Below, one piece after another: positions 34,706 to 44,181 of a DNA stretch of 64,000 nucleotides (within the stretch, counting starts at the first letter, position 1; every line of letters begins with the position of its first letter). Position numbers and translations under genes: made by a program. The notes under the pieces were generated by a model. That model was not told where the DNA came from. It did not search any database and saw only the letters and a list, made by a program, of their open reading frames with translations. The stretch covers positions 530,487-594,486 of the forward strand of contig NZ_JAHKPH010000014.1 of the NCBI RefSeq assembly GCF_018860385.1, in the 5' to 3' direction. The DNA comes from Reinekea forsetii (lineage in GTDB: Bacteria > Pseudomonadota > Gammaproteobacteria > Pseudomonadales > Natronospirillaceae).

Positions 34706-36115
34706 ATGAATTGGTCGGAAGATTCAAACTACAACCAAATAGAACTACAAATAGAGCTGTTAACAGATCAGCATAAAGACTTAATGGGTTGGGCTATTAA
34801 CGCTAAAGCCACCCAATCGGTTCAAAGCCTAATGATGGCAAAAAAACATAATGAAATGCAGGTTTACCAATCCCGTGATGTTGACGATACCAGCTACAAA
34901 GTTACGCTTTATGTCACCGGAGAAGAGGGGGCAAAAACGGGTGCGTCCACGGCAACGATTCAACCGGCCGATGCGATTGAGTCTCAACTTTTGCAAATTC
35001 TGGCGAATGCTCGTTTAGCGATGAACGCAGCCTACCCATTGGCCGAAAAACCAGACCAAGAATACCCCAATGTAGAGTCTTCTTGTCCGGAGATCAGTGC
35101 TAACATTGTCGAATCTCACCAGTCTATGGTGAAGCGAATTGAAGCGCACGTTGCAAGCTTGACTAATGTTCAGGTCAACAGTGCTGAGCTTTATTCTAAC
35201 GTTCACTATCATGGCTTAAAAACCTCGACAGGTATCAAAGCGCAAAAAACCACCACCGATGTTTATTTTGAAGTGGCCATGGAACGAGTGCCGGGTCCAA
35301 ACCTCCAAGAAGTTTTAAAGTATTGGCACTTTGTGGGCATGGGAGATGCTAACCTAGAAGAGCGACTAGACGCCGTTGCTGAAGAAACCCAATTAACGAC
35401 CGGGGCGTTGATGCCGCCCGCCCGTACCAGTGCGACAATACTAGTAGACAGCTACGCCATCAGTAAATTTGTTACCGCAATCACCACCCAATTGAGTGGA
35501 GAGGCCGAGTATGCTCAAGGTCCTCACTTAAAGCCGAACGATCAATTAACGATTTCAGATCGTGATGAACAGTCTGATACGTTAACGATAACCATCGACC
35601 CTACCTTAGCGCAGATGGCCAAATCTACGGCCTATACTGAAGAAGGCTTAGTTGCTCAGAAAGCGGATGTCATTGTTAATAACGAAGTAAAGCATCAACT
35701 ACTCAATACCCGTTTTGCCCATATACTGGGAAAAGAACCGAATGGAATATATGGCAACTTAGTTGTGACTGAGGGTTCAGCCACTCGTGAGTCGCTATTG
35801 GAGAGTAAGGAGGAAGTTATAGAGATATTGGACTTCTCTTCCTTATTGGTTAATCCGACTTCTTTAACGTGGAGCAGCGAAATAAAGCTAGGGCGGTTGT
35901 ATCAACAGGGCAAGCCCGTAAAAACGTTAAAAGGAGGCATTGTTTCGGGCAATATACGTGAGTCTTTGGCAGGGTTTAAGTTCAGCCGTGACCTCACTCG
36001 TCGTAACACCGCAGGGGGGTATTTCGAACCCGCGGGAGGTTATTTAGGGCCAGAGCATATGTTAATGTGGAAAGGCATCAGTATTGCGGGTGAATCCGAA
36101 CAGGAGGCAGAATGA
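34706..36115 (+). CDS. TldE/PmbA-like metalloprotease partner
   Basis: Protein of 469 residues of the TldD/PmbA superfamily. It lacks the HExxxH metal motif that its neighbour carries, as TldE-type partners do. The C-terminal block RLYQQGKPVKTLKGGIVSGNI and SLAGFKFSRDL is family-like. The ATG at 34706 has GGAGAG upstream. It is translationally coupled to the next gene by an ATGA overlap at 36112. The proteins are unlike the usual gammaproteobacterial TldD and PmbA, which are encoded apart, so this is likely a second, paralogous pair. Substrate unknown. Confidence 0.72.
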   Translation: MNWSEDSNYNQIELQIELLTDQHKDLMGWAINAKATQSVQSLMMAKKHNEMQVYQSRDVDDTSYKVTLYVTGEEGAKTGASTATIQPADAIESQLLQILANARLAMNAAYPLAEKPDQEYPNVESSCPEISANIVESHQSMVKRIEAHVASLTNVQVNSAELYSNVHYHGLKTSTGIKAQKTTTDVYFEVAMERVPGPNLQEVLKYWHFVGMGDANLEERLDAVAEETQLTTGALMPPARTSATILVDSYAISKFVTAITTQLSGEAEYAQGPHLKPNDQLTISDRDEQSDTLTITIDPTLAQMAKSTAYTEEGLVAQKADVIVNNEVKHQLLNTRFAHILGKEPNGIYGNLVVTEGSATRESLLESKEEVIEILDFSSLLVNPTSLTWSSEIKLGRLYQQGKPVKTLKGGIVSGNIRESLAGFKFSRDLTRRNTAGGYFEPAGGYLGPEHMLMWKGISIAGESEQEAE

Positions 36116-37698
36116 ACAGCATAGCAACCGTGGCCGCATATCGGCCAGCCTTGCCAGAGCAAGCAAGCCAGTTAATCGAAAGCCTACAAAAAGCCGTTGC
36201 ATTGATCGAAGGGTCGCCACAACCTGGCGTATATGCATTTGCCTGGTATGAGCATAAACAAACTAAAATGGTTGAAGCCAGACGAAACATAAGCACTTCG
36301 GTTGATGGCGATAGCGGCATTGTGCTCAGAGCTTATGTTGGCGGCGTTCATATTGAAAACGCCACCAATACTATTAGTCCAGAATCTATTCTTCGATCGG
36401 CGCAACAGTTGAGAGCACAAATTGATGCTTTAGCCGTGCAAACTCATTCAGAAGAATATGAGCCAACATCATGGTCGCAAGAAATCGCCCATGGTTTACC
36501 TCAGGATATTCAGCAACAACTACCCGAAAACCTAGACGCGACTACGCCGGTGCATTTTGCGCCTCAGTGTCGCCAGCGGTTTGAAGACATTAATCTCGAT
36601 GCCCTTGTTGAAATGGCCACTACATTTCGGCAAAAAATACTCAGCTTATCCACTCGCGCAGTCGAAGAAGAAAGTGTTTATAAACCCTTAGCCGACGCCA
36701 TGGTGATGTTGCGTTTTAAAACCACGACACACATTTTTGTCGATCGAGAAAAAACACTGTCACAGGTATTACCTGTATCTATGTTGAATGCGATGGGTAT
36801 GACCGCCAGTGGTCAAATGGCGAGGATATCCGATGGTGGTATGGGCACTTTTGAACTGATCCAGTTCGATGAAGATAAGTTACATGAACTGGCGATTACA
36901 CCTTTGGAGTTATCTCAAGCTCCCAAGTTACCCGCCGGCCGCTATCAAGTAATTACGGGTCCGGGTATATCGGGGGTGATCGCTCACGAAGCCTTTGGTC
37001 ACACCCAAGAAGGCGATACGTGGATGAAAGGCCGTAGCATTGCTACACGATTGCGAGAAGAAGGCGTTCGAGTGGGAAATGACCAAGCCACCATTATGAA
37101 TAATCCCGCCTTATATCAAATGGATGGAATGGCCGCCGGTTCAAATGGCAGTTATTACTTTGACCATGAAGGCCAGTTAGCTCGTCCACAAGCCATTTTA
37201 GATAAAGGCTATTTATCGACGCCGATGACAGATCTGACTTCAGCTAATGAGTTAGAGGTGGCTCGAACAGCCAATGGCAAGCGCGAGAGTTGGCGTCGTC
37301 CGTTGATGTCACGCCAAACCAATACCTATTTTACCCCCGGTGATAAATCGCTAGGTGAATTGATCAGTATGGTGCAAGATGGCTTTTTGGCGGTGCACCC
37401 GTTCGGTGGAATGGAAGATCCAAAAGGTGGTAGCTTAACGGTAGGGGCGGCCTATTTTGAAGAAATCAAAGACGGTGTCTTAACGGGCCAAAAATACCTC
37501 GGTCCGGCCGGTGGACATATTGAAATTACCGACTCCGTTTTTGATATTTTAGACCGCATCGTCGCTAAAACAAAAGTAGATGCGGACCATCAAATACCAA
37601 AGACGCAATTAGGTGGCTGTGGTAAATATCACAAAGAGTTAGTCGATGCAGGTGTCGGCGGTCCATATATACTTTGGGAAAGTGTCGCCTGTGGGTAG
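36112..37698 (+). CDS. TldD-like zinc metalloprotease
   Basis: Protein of 528 residues. The metal site is HEAFGH (in VIAHEAFGHTQEGD, about 294-307), the TldD HExxxH motif; a third metal ligand would be a cysteine, seen in LGGCGKYH near the C-terminus. It overlaps the TldE-like gene start to stop (ATGA). Such heterodimers degrade unfolded peptides, for example in microcin processing and toxin-antitoxin turnover. It is somewhat longer than E. coli TldD (481). No peptide substrate gene is apparent nearby. Confidence 0.75.
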   Translation: MNSIATVAAYRPALPEQASQLIESLQKAVALIEGSPQPGVYAFAWYEHKQTKMVEARRNISTSVDGDSGIVLRAYVGGVHIENATNTISPESILRSAQQLRAQIDALAVQTHSEEYEPTSWSQEIAHGLPQDIQQQLPENLDATTPVHFAPQCRQRFEDINLDALVEMATTFRQKILSLSTRAVEEESVYKPLADAMVMLRFKTTTHIFVDREKTLSQVLPVSMLNAMGMTASGQMARISDGGMGTFELIQFDEDKLHELAITPLELSQAPKLPAGRYQVITGPGISGVIAHEAFGHTQEGDTWMKGRSIATRLREEGVRVGNDQATIMNNPALYQMDGMAAGSNGSYYFDHEGQLARPQAILDKGYLSTPMTDLTSANELEVARTANGKRESWRRPLMSRQTNTYFTPGDKSLGELISMVQDGFLAVHPFGGMEDPKGGSLTVGAAYFEEIKDGVLTGQKYLGPAGGHIEITDSVFDILDRIVAKTKVDADHQIPKTQLGGCGKYHKELVDAGVGGPYILWESVACG

Positions 37699-37734
37699 GT
37701 AAAAGGCGAGCTGAAGCAAACAGTAGCAGAGTAG

Positions 37735-39033
37735 GTGAAGGTGTTGAGCATAGAGTTCCTTTTAAATTTTTATCACAGCAGCATGGCAGCGAACAGTGAA
37801 CTTGTTCAATTGTTAATGGTGCTGTCATTGTGGCCAATAGCATGGTTGATGGCCATTTTTTCATCACGGCTCATCAACAAGCTGAAACAATCCAAATCGG
37901 GGTTTGTGTCGCAAATTTATGATTTTTTAGGCCACTCTTCAATTTTATTCTCTTGGTTTTTCTTAATCATCTTTCTGATCTATGGGCTAGAAGCTTACAA
38001 GCAGCCATCAAAGATTGTGCAGCTTTGTCAGTCGCTCATTCTGTTACTCATAGTGGTTAAATACAGCTTTACGTTTATCAAAGCTAAGGCGTTTGCCCGA
38101 GTATTGTTGTACACCATCGCACCACTGATTCTCTTAGATGCCTTTAATGCATTAACACCCTTAACCACCGCGCTCGATGCCTATGATTTGAATCTTGGCA
38201 ATTTCCATATATCCCTTTTTGATATCATTCGAGTGATCTATTTCGGGGGACTACTTTTTTGGTTGGGTAAAGAATCTAGCCGAATAGGTAAACAGGTTAT
38301 TCGCAACCAATCGGGTGTCGATTCCAGCACACGTGAAGTCATTGCTAAGTTATTCGAAGTAGCCTTGTACGTGTTTATGTTCTTAATACTGCTTAACGTA
38401 TTGGGCATTAACCTAACCACCTTAGCTGTTTTTGGTGGCGCAATAGGTGTAGGTATTGGCTTTGGCCTACAGTCGATCGCGTCAAACTTCATTTCAGGTT
38501 TAATTATTTTATTGGATCGATCGTTATCGATAGGCGATTACATTGAATTTGAAGACGGCCGTTCAGGCACCATTCGTGAGCTCAACTTACGCGCCATCAC
38601 GCTTGAGACTTTTGATGGAAAAGACATCGTGGTTCCAAATGATGTGTTCTCGACAGAAACCTTCATTAATTGGACTCATAAAAACGATCGTCAACGTTAC
38701 TCCATAGATTACAGTGTGGCCTACCATACCGATCTCGATCAGCTGTTTCCTTTAATTAAAGACATGTTGTGCGCGCACCCAAAAGTATTGTCGGGAAGTG
38801 ACTATAGTTTCGAGGAACAACCCGATGTTGAAATCTCAGGGTTTGGTGATAACGGCATAGATTTGCATATTGAGTTTTGGATGGAAGCCATCGACGATGG
38901 TGAGCATCGAGTGGGGGGAGATTTACTGTACGCACTTTGGAAATTAATGAACAAGCATGGGTTCGAATTTCCATTCCCGCAACGCGAAGTGCGATTACTC
39001 AAAGATAAATCTAACGATTCAGCCACCTCCTAG
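37735..39033 (+). CDS. MscS-family mechanosensitive channel
   Basis: Inner-membrane protein of up to 432 residues with about five membrane helices (from about 20 to 240). The pore helix is VFGGAIGVGIGFGLQSIASNF and the MscS beta domain reads LDRSLSIGDYIEFEDGRSGTIRELN, then VVPNDVFSTETFINW. It would release small solutes on osmotic downshock. The start is uncertain: a GTG at 37735 lacks a clear ribosome site, while GTG 37741 and an ATG at 37783 are in frame. It stands alone after the TldD-like gene. Confidence 0.8.
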   Translation: MKVLSIEFLLNFYHSSMAANSELVQLLMVLSLWPIAWLMAIFSSRLINKLKQSKSGFVSQIYDFLGHSSILFSWFFLIIFLIYGLEAYKQPSKIVQLCQSLILLLIVVKYSFTFIKAKAFARVLLYTIAPLILLDAFNALTPLTTALDAYDLNLGNFHISLFDIIRVIYFGGLLFWLGKESSRIGKQVIRNQSGVDSSTREVIAKLFEVALYVFMFLILLNVLGINLTTLAVFGGAIGVGIGFGLQSIASNFISGLIILLDRSLSIGDYIEFEDGRSGTIRELNLRAITLETFDGKDIVVPNDVFSTETFINWTHKNDRQRYSIDYSVAYHTDLDQLFPLIKDMLCAHPKVLSGSDYSFEEQPDVEISGFGDNGIDLHIEFWMEAIDDGEHRVGGDLLYALWKLMNKHGFEFPFPQREVRLLKDKSNDSATS

Positions 39034-39188
39034 TTACGAGAGCCTCCAAACTAGAATAAATACCCTTTTAGGGGTAGTCGCTGTGACTTATATTAATATT
39101 TTCTAAATTAAGTGCTTAAACTGTTTGAATTTTAAATAGGATTCTGGAACAGTATAGGTTCAACTTTTTATTTTTTTTAGGATAGCCA

Positions 39189-39497
39189 ATGAAAAAATTA
39201 TTGTTATTAGCTGCCGCAAGCTTATTTGCAGCCACCACTTTTGCCGCTGATATCGAAGCGGGTAAAGCCAAAGCCGCGGTATGTGCAGGTTGTCATGGTG
39301 CTAACGGCATTTCTGCTATTCCTACTTATCCAAATCTTGCCGGGCAAAAAGCAGCCTACTTAGTGTCTTCTATGAAAGCTTATAAAGCGCAAGAGCGCAC
39401 CGGCGGCCAGGCACCTGTTATGTACGGAATGGTTGCAGCCTTGTCGGATGCAGACATTGAAAACTTAGCCGCTTATTTTGAAAGCCTAGGTAATTAA
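39189..39497 (+). CDS. Small periplasmic monohaem cytochrome c (c553/c4-like)
   Basis: Protein of 102 residues with a cleavable signal peptide (about 1-19, ending TFA). One CxxCH motif, CAGCHGANG (about 31-39), and a distal methionine in [14 protein letters not shown]. The [11 protein letters not shown] and [16 protein letters not shown] blocks are typical of the c4/c553 group. It would shuttle electrons in the periplasm, possibly to a terminal oxidase. It could accept electrons from Sox, but it is 14 kb away from that operon. A terminator follows. Confidence 0.85.
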   Translation: MKKLLLLAAASLFAATTFAADIEAGKAKAAVCAGCHGANGISAIPTYPNLAGQKAAYLVSSMKAYKAQERTGGQAPVMYGMVAALSDADIENLAAYFESLGN

Positions 39498-39525
39498 CCT
39501 CACTGTTCAAAAGAAATAGCCTTTC

Positions 39526-39553
39526 AAAACCCTAGCTAATGCTGGGGTTTTTT
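39526..39553 (+). terminator. Rho-independent terminator after the cytochrome c gene
   Basis: AAAACCCTAGC / GCTGGGGTTTT with one G-T wobble and a four-base loop, ending in a TTTTTT run. It lies 29 bases after the stop. Confidence 0.82.
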
Positions 39554-39564
39554 CTGCGCTCAGA

Positions 39565-39590
39565 ATGTTCGTTTTTTGATTAACGAACAT
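39565..39590. promoter_or_regulatory. GlpR-like operator upstream of glpD
   Basis: ATGTTCGTT (39565-39573), eight bases, AACGAACAT (39582-39590): a perfect 9-bp inverted repeat. The half-site ATGTTCG is that of the E. coli GlpR operator, although the spacing is wider. A third half-site, CCGAACAT, is at 39614-39621. Its location 70-95 bases upstream of the glpD ATG fits repression by a GlpR-type regulator encoded elsewhere. Confidence 0.6.
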
Positions 39591-39660
39591 AAAGCGAAAA
39601 TATATTGCTAATACCGAACATCTACGTAAGCTCTGCAAAAAACACAATTAGGGAGTGAAC

Positions 39661-41202
39661 ATGTCGGCAAAAGCACCATATCAGCCTTGGTCTCGGGCAG
39701 AGCAATTGGCTCAAATCGCCAACAACGAGTTCGATGTATTAATCATTGGTGCTGGAGCCAGTGGTGCCGGCGTATTTTTAGATGCGCTCAGTCGTGGTCT
39801 CAGTGCGGCTATCATAGATAAGCAAGACTTTATGGCGGGTACCTCAAGCCGTTCAACAAAGTTGGTGCATGGTGGCGTTCGTTACTTAGAGCAAGCGGTA
39901 AAAGAACTGAACATCGGTAAATATCAGTTAGTTAAAGAGGCCTTAAGTGAGCGTAAGCGGATGCTGAATATGGCGCCGCATTTAGCGTGGCCATTAAACT
40001 TAGTAACGCCGGTTAAAGGTTTAATTGCGTTGCCCTATTTCCGAATTGGCTTAGGGGTATACGACTTTCTATCGGGCAGCGAAAAGATCGGGCCGTCAAA
40101 AATAGAAAGCAAAGCCACGTTAAGCCAAATTTGCCCCGATTTAGACACCCAATCTTTATCTGGTGGGGTGAGTTACTTCGATGGTCAATTCGACGATGCG
40201 CGTTTTGGCATTTCTATGATAAGAACCGGCATCGAAATGGGCGGATATGCCGCAAACTATATTGATGTGCTCGAGTTGACGAAAACCGATGGACGAGTTT
40301 CAGGCGCTCGTTGTAAAAACCTAAAAAGCCAAGAACAATTTGAGATCAACGCAAAGGTGGTTATTAACACGACCGGCCCTTGGACAGATAAACTTCGTGC
40401 AATGGCAGACCCGGACTATAAAAAACTGATGACAGTATCCAGTGGCGTGCATGTACTTGTTGATCGTGAACTATTACCGCAAGGCCGGGGCATATTAGTC
40501 CCTGAAACGTCCGATGGACGAGTGCTGTTTATATTGCCATGGCTGGGTAAAACTCTTATTGGCACCACCGATGACCCTGCAACCTTATCCGAAGAACCCG
40601 GGGTAAGTGACGCTGAAATCGACTATGTGTTAGAAACGGCAAACGCATGGCTGAGTAAGCCCATACAGCGCAATGAAATCACCTCGGTTTGGTCAGGCTT
40701 GCGGCCGTTAGTATCAGACCCTGATGCACAATCCACGGCATCGATCAGTCGAGACCATGTCGTGTTAGACGATAACGGTCTGATCAGTTTAACGGGCGGC
40801 AAGTGGACAACTTGGCGGCGCATGGCTGAAGATTGTATGGATCATGTCGTAAAAAATAACTTGATCAGTGCGCGGCCTTGCGCAACTTATCAACTTAAGC
40901 TGGTCGGCGCACAAGACAACGCCGATGCCGCAAAACGTGCGCTGGCTCACTTGCCAAAAGACATACAGCAACACCTTTGGCAGGCCTACGGGGATCGAGC
41001 CCCGCAAGTTATCTTTCGCGGTGGCGAAGAGCGCTTAGTTGAAGGCCAGCCTTACATCAAAGCCGAAATTGATTGGGCGTTGCAATATGAAGGCGCGGTT
41101 ACCGCAGATGATGTGCTCAATCGGCGATTAAGAGTTGCCATGCTAGATACCAAAGTAGCCGAGCAAATTCGATCACAGATTGAGAATTTGCTAGCGGCCT
41201 AA
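39661..41202 (+). CDS. glpD: Aerobic glycerol-3-phosphate dehydrogenase GlpD
   Basis: FAD enzyme of 513 residues that oxidises sn-glycerol 3-phosphate to dihydroxyacetone phosphate at the inner membrane and feeds quinone. The N-terminal motif is DVLIIGAGASGAGVFLDALSRGL (about 24-46); the substrate region has TSSRSTKLVHGGVRYLE, and later blocks are GKTLIGTTDDP and SLTGGKWTTWRRMAEDC. The ATG at 39661 has GGGAG five bases upstream. glpF, glpK and glpR are not adjacent. Confidence 0.9.
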   Translation: MSAKAPYQPWSRAEQLAQIANNEFDVLIIGAGASGAGVFLDALSRGLSAAIIDKQDFMAGTSSRSTKLVHGGVRYLEQAVKELNIGKYQLVKEALSERKRMLNMAPHLAWPLNLVTPVKGLIALPYFRIGLGVYDFLSGSEKIGPSKIESKATLSQICPDLDTQSLSGGVSYFDGQFDDARFGISMIRTGIEMGGYAANYIDVLELTKTDGRVSGARCKNLKSQEQFEINAKVVINTTGPWTDKLRAMADPDYKKLMTVSSGVHVLVDRELLPQGRGILVPETSDGRVLFILPWLGKTLIGTTDDPATLSEEPGVSDAEIDYVLETANAWLSKPIQRNEITSVWSGLRPLVSDPDAQSTASISRDHVVLDDNGLISLTGGKWTTWRRMAEDCMDHVVKNNLISARPCATYQLKLVGAQDNADAAKRALAHLPKDIQQHLWQAYGDRAPQVIFRGGEERLVEGQPYIKAEIDWALQYEGAVTADDVLNRRLRVAMLDTKVAEQIRSQIENLLAA

Positions 41203-41266
41203 CCGTAAGTTTGAAAGATTTCTATGGTAAGGTAGCGCGCATTATTATTTGATTAAGGAAAATCCG

Positions 41267-42109
41267 ATGCGCTCGATCTTTACCGCTTTTCTATTGGTAC
41301 TTACTACGGCCCATGCCGCTTCTATTTGGCATGTAACTGGAGACCAAGAGTACTATCTGTTTGGCACCATTCATGTCATGAAACCAGAATCTTACCCACT
41401 CCCCAACGTATATGAGGAAACCTTCTCTCAATGCGATCAGCTGTGGTTAGAAATCGACCAGAAGGAAATGGAAGACACCGCGTTGCTTTTAGAAGCTCAA
41501 AAAATGATGCTATTGCCCGCCGGTGAAATATTAGACCAACAGGTGTCTGAAAACAGTCTTAATCAAATGAAAGAGTTAGCCGAAATAGCGGGCTTAAACT
41601 TAGGGCTTTTTCAAGGGTTGAAGCCTTGGGCTGCGGTCAATGTTTTAACGCTTACGGTCATGCAGATGCAAGGGTTTGATGTCGAACATGGGTTAGACGA
41701 ACACCTAGCAGGCTGGGCAGAACGTGATGGCATACCGACGCAAGGGTTTGAATCATTGTTGTGGCAAATGCGTATGCTTGATAATCTTGGTACGACATAC
41801 ACCGAAGAGTTCATAGAATTTTCAACCAATGAAATGGACAACGTTGAACAATTAGTCGAGCAACTTGTTTCCTATTGGCAGCAGGGCGATGTCGAAAGCT
41901 TATACCAGCAAGCCGCGTTCGAAAACTACCGAGAGATCGAACAAGCCATGCTTACCGATCGTAATAATAATTGGATGGGCATACTGACAAACTCACCACA
42001 ACATAACAGTACGGTTTGCGTTGCCGTAGGTGCCTTACACATGGCGGGTGAGTTTGGCTTGGTCGAACAATTTAAACAAAAAGGCTTCCAGGTTAAACGG
42101 CTTAATTGA
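41267..42109 (+). CDS. TraB/GumN family protein
   Basis: Exported protein of 280 residues with a signal peptide (about 1-16, TTAHA). The conserved domain shows YYLFGTIHVMK near the start, LWLEIDQKEME in the middle and CVAVGALHMAGEFGLVEQFKQKGF at the end, including the GTIH and GALH motifs of the TIKI/TraB family. These are proposed metalloproteases, but the activity in bacteria is not established. The ATG at 41267 has AAGGAA upstream. A single gene, followed 38 bases later by the PAP2 gene. Confidence 0.82.
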   Translation: MRSIFTAFLLVLTTAHAASIWHVTGDQEYYLFGTIHVMKPESYPLPNVYEETFSQCDQLWLEIDQKEMEDTALLLEAQKMMLLPAGEILDQQVSENSLNQMKELAEIAGLNLGLFQGLKPWAAVNVLTLTVMQMQGFDVEHGLDEHLAGWAERDGIPTQGFESLLWQMRMLDNLGTTYTEEFIEFSTNEMDNVEQLVEQLVSYWQQGDVESLYQQAAFENYREIEQAMLTDRNNNWMGILTNSPQHNSTVCVAVGALHMAGEFGLVEQFKQKGFQVKRLN

Positions 42110-42147
42110 TATAAAAACAAACAAAATACAGCAGAAAGGGTTAGATT

Positions 42148-43005
42148 ATGGAGTGGCAATTAGAGTTACTGACATGGATTCAAAGCTTTAAAACCCCGAT
42201 TTTGGATGCATTTTTTTTGGTTGTCACCGCCTCGGCTGAAGAGTTCTTTTTTATTGCAGTAGCGGCTTGGTTTATGTGGTGCCAAAACAAACAGCTTGCG
42301 CAGCGAGTAGGGTTTGCCTTTTTAACCAGCACTGTATTTAACCCTACGTTGAAAGAACTGTTTGCTGTTGATCGCCCAATTGGTGCTCACGGTATCGAGT
42401 CTATGCGAGTAGAAACGGCGCCGGGTTATTCGTTCCCAAGTGGTCATACACAAAGTGCCACTTCCTTTTGGTTTGCAGCGGCGTTAGGCATCAAAGCAAA
42501 TTGGATCAGAATATTAGCCGTCGTCATGATCGTACTGGTTGCATTTTCTCGTCTGTATTTGGGAGTGCATTGGTTTACCGACGTTATTGCGGGGGTTTTC
42601 TTTGGGTTGTTGTGGGTATTTGCCGTTGATCGGTTCTATAGCTACTGCATAAAGCACAATAAGCTGAGCTTACTTTGGTTGGTCCTCTTGCCTTTTACAA
42701 TCGCCTACTTGCTTTATCCAGATAATAAACCACTTATCGTTTCTTTTGGCGCGTCGATTGGTTTTTTAGCGGGCTTACAGCTAGAACATAAGTTTATTCA
42801 ATTTAATGTGCAGGGCGCACTTTGGAAAAAATTAGTTCGTTTTGCAATTGGTTTGTTGATTCTATTGCTCATCAAATCGGGCTTAAAACCTATCTTACCG
42901 TTCAATGAAGCCCTCAATGATTTAATTCGATATACCTGTATCGGACTATGGATAACAGCAGGGGCTCCTTGGTTGTTTCAACAAATCAAGCCGTTAAATG
43001 ATTAA
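42148..43005 (+). CDS. PAP2-family membrane phosphatase
   Basis: Inner-membrane protein of 285 residues with about seven helices. The lipid-phosphatase active site is complete: KELFAVDRPIGAHG (K-x6-RP), PSGHTQSATS and SRLYLGVHWFTDVIAG. It could dephosphorylate undecaprenyl diphosphate or phosphatidate; the choice is not visible. The long C-terminal membrane part (about 175-285) is outside the classical domain. AAAGGG precedes the ATG. Confidence 0.82.
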   Translation: MEWQLELLTWIQSFKTPILDAFFLVVTASAEEFFFIAVAAWFMWCQNKQLAQRVGFAFLTSTVFNPTLKELFAVDRPIGAHGIESMRVETAPGYSFPSGHTQSATSFWFAAALGIKANWIRILAVVMIVLVAFSRLYLGVHWFTDVIAGVFFGLLWVFAVDRFYSYCIKHNKLSLLWLVLLPFTIAYLLYPDNKPLIVSFGASIGFLAGLQLEHKFIQFNVQGALWKKLVRFAIGLLILLLIKSGLKPILPFNEALNDLIRYTCIGLWITAGAPWLFQQIKPLND

Positions 43006-43021
43006 CTCGTTATTTAACTGT

Positions 43022-43053
43022 AAAAAAAGGGCGTTTAAAACGCTCCTTTTTTT
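43022..43053. terminator. Bidirectional rho-independent terminator
   Basis: AAAAAAAGGGCGTTT pairs with AAACGCTCCTTTTTTT apart from one mismatch. The A-run and T-run flanks serve both the PAP2 gene (plus) and the AstE-like gene (minus). Confidence 0.85.
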
Positions 43054-43059
43054 GCGCCA

Positions 43060-44181
43060 CTAAAACGCCAGTTGTTCACCAGCAGATTGTTGGTTTTCAT
43101 CCGTCGCGAGCATGGCGATGGTTTGCCCTGGTGATACAAAGTAATGTTGAGTGTGACTAAACACGTAACCGTCGCAGGGTGCGAGCACGTCTATTTCGGT
43201 TGGCTTTTCTTGGTCTAACACAACAATTTTTGCAATTAACTGATTGCCTTTCACGAAATCACCTAACTCACAGTTGTAAGTAATGATTCCTGTGCCTGGC
43301 GCGGTTAGCATTTTAACCTGCTCAACACCGATGGTTTTATTGGGTTTGGCTGCTATTGCTTCCGGCGCTTGTTGAATAAGCCCTTTATGTTTAAAGAAAT
43401 TTAACAGACCAGAGGCATCTTGATTTGCGAGCGCAAGATTTACGTCGGTATTACCGCGTAACTCGACTGTTGCAGCAAAGCAAGGCTGACTAAACAGTGC
43501 TTTGTTACTTTGCTTTTGAGCTAACACCCATGGTTGGGTATGCGTGCCATCAAATGCAACCGTTCCGGTGACATCTTCTTCAAGCGCCACATTAGCAGCC
43601 ATACACCTCGTTAAAAGCTGACCATCTTCTGGTTGATGATTGCCATAAAACACATGGGGCAATGCAACGACATCGCAATGTAAGTCGAGCATAAAGTGCG
43701 AATCTATAGATAAGCTCAGTAATAATTTATGCAGTGAAGAAATTTCAAAATCAGCAGATCTAGAGTCTATTTGGTCTTTAAGCCAACCTCTAAATTTCTC
43801 GTCATTTTCTCTCGGGTCATGGCAAAGTGTGTTTAATACTTCATCGTTTATAGCGGATGGATCAATAGACATGCCTCGGTTGAAGTTTTGGCCGGTGCCT
43901 AGGTCGCAGCGCCCATTTACATGACCGAAAATACGTTGCTTTAAGCCGATTGGATTTGCAAAAGGCACAATGATGAATTGCCCCAGTAGCTTGTCTTGAT
44001 CTTCCAAATACTGAAGTTGTTCGATGAGCTTCTGCGCCACCAATAAACCAGGGTGTTCATCGGCGTGAAGACCCGCTTGAATGTATACCTTTTGGCCGGT
44101 ACTTGGGCCAAAACGATGAACCGCCACGGTGGTTTGCTGGCCAGGAATTTGTGAAGGTAGTGCAATGCGCTCAAAAGCCAT
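43060..44181 (-). CDS. Succinylglutamate desuccinylase/aspartoacylase family zinc protein
   Basis: M14-type deacylase of 373 residues. Zinc ligands lie in HADEHPG (H38 and E41 in QAGLHADEHPG) and LDLHCD (about 181), and the region GRCDLGTGQNFNRG (about 90-103) is typical. The C-terminal part (about 285-370) is beta-rich with GDFVKGNQLIAKIV, as in biotinyl-like domains of the DUF2817/AstE-like group. It would cleave an N-acyl amino acid; a betaine- or ectoine-related compound is possible next to the betaine transporter, but this is a guess. It is divergent from the ABC transporter. Confidence 0.75.
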   Translation of the reverse strand: MAFERIALPSQIPGQQTTVAVHRFGPSTGQKVYIQAGLHADEHPGLLVAQKLIEQLQYLEDQDKLLGQFIIVPFANPIGLKQRIFGHVNGRCDLGTGQNFNRGMSIDPSAINDEVLNTLCHDPRENDEKFRGWLKDQIDSRSADFEISSLHKLLLSLSIDSHFMLDLHCDVVALPHVFYGNHQPEDGQLLTRCMAANVALEEDVTGTVAFDGTHTQPWVLAQKQSNKALFSQPCFAATVELRGNTDVNLALANQDASGLLNFFKHKGLIQQAPEAIAAKPNKTIGVEQVKMLTAPGTGIITYNCELGDFVKGNQLIAKIVVLDQEKPTEIDVLAPCDGYVFSHTQHYFVSPGQTIAMLATDENQQSAGEQLAF

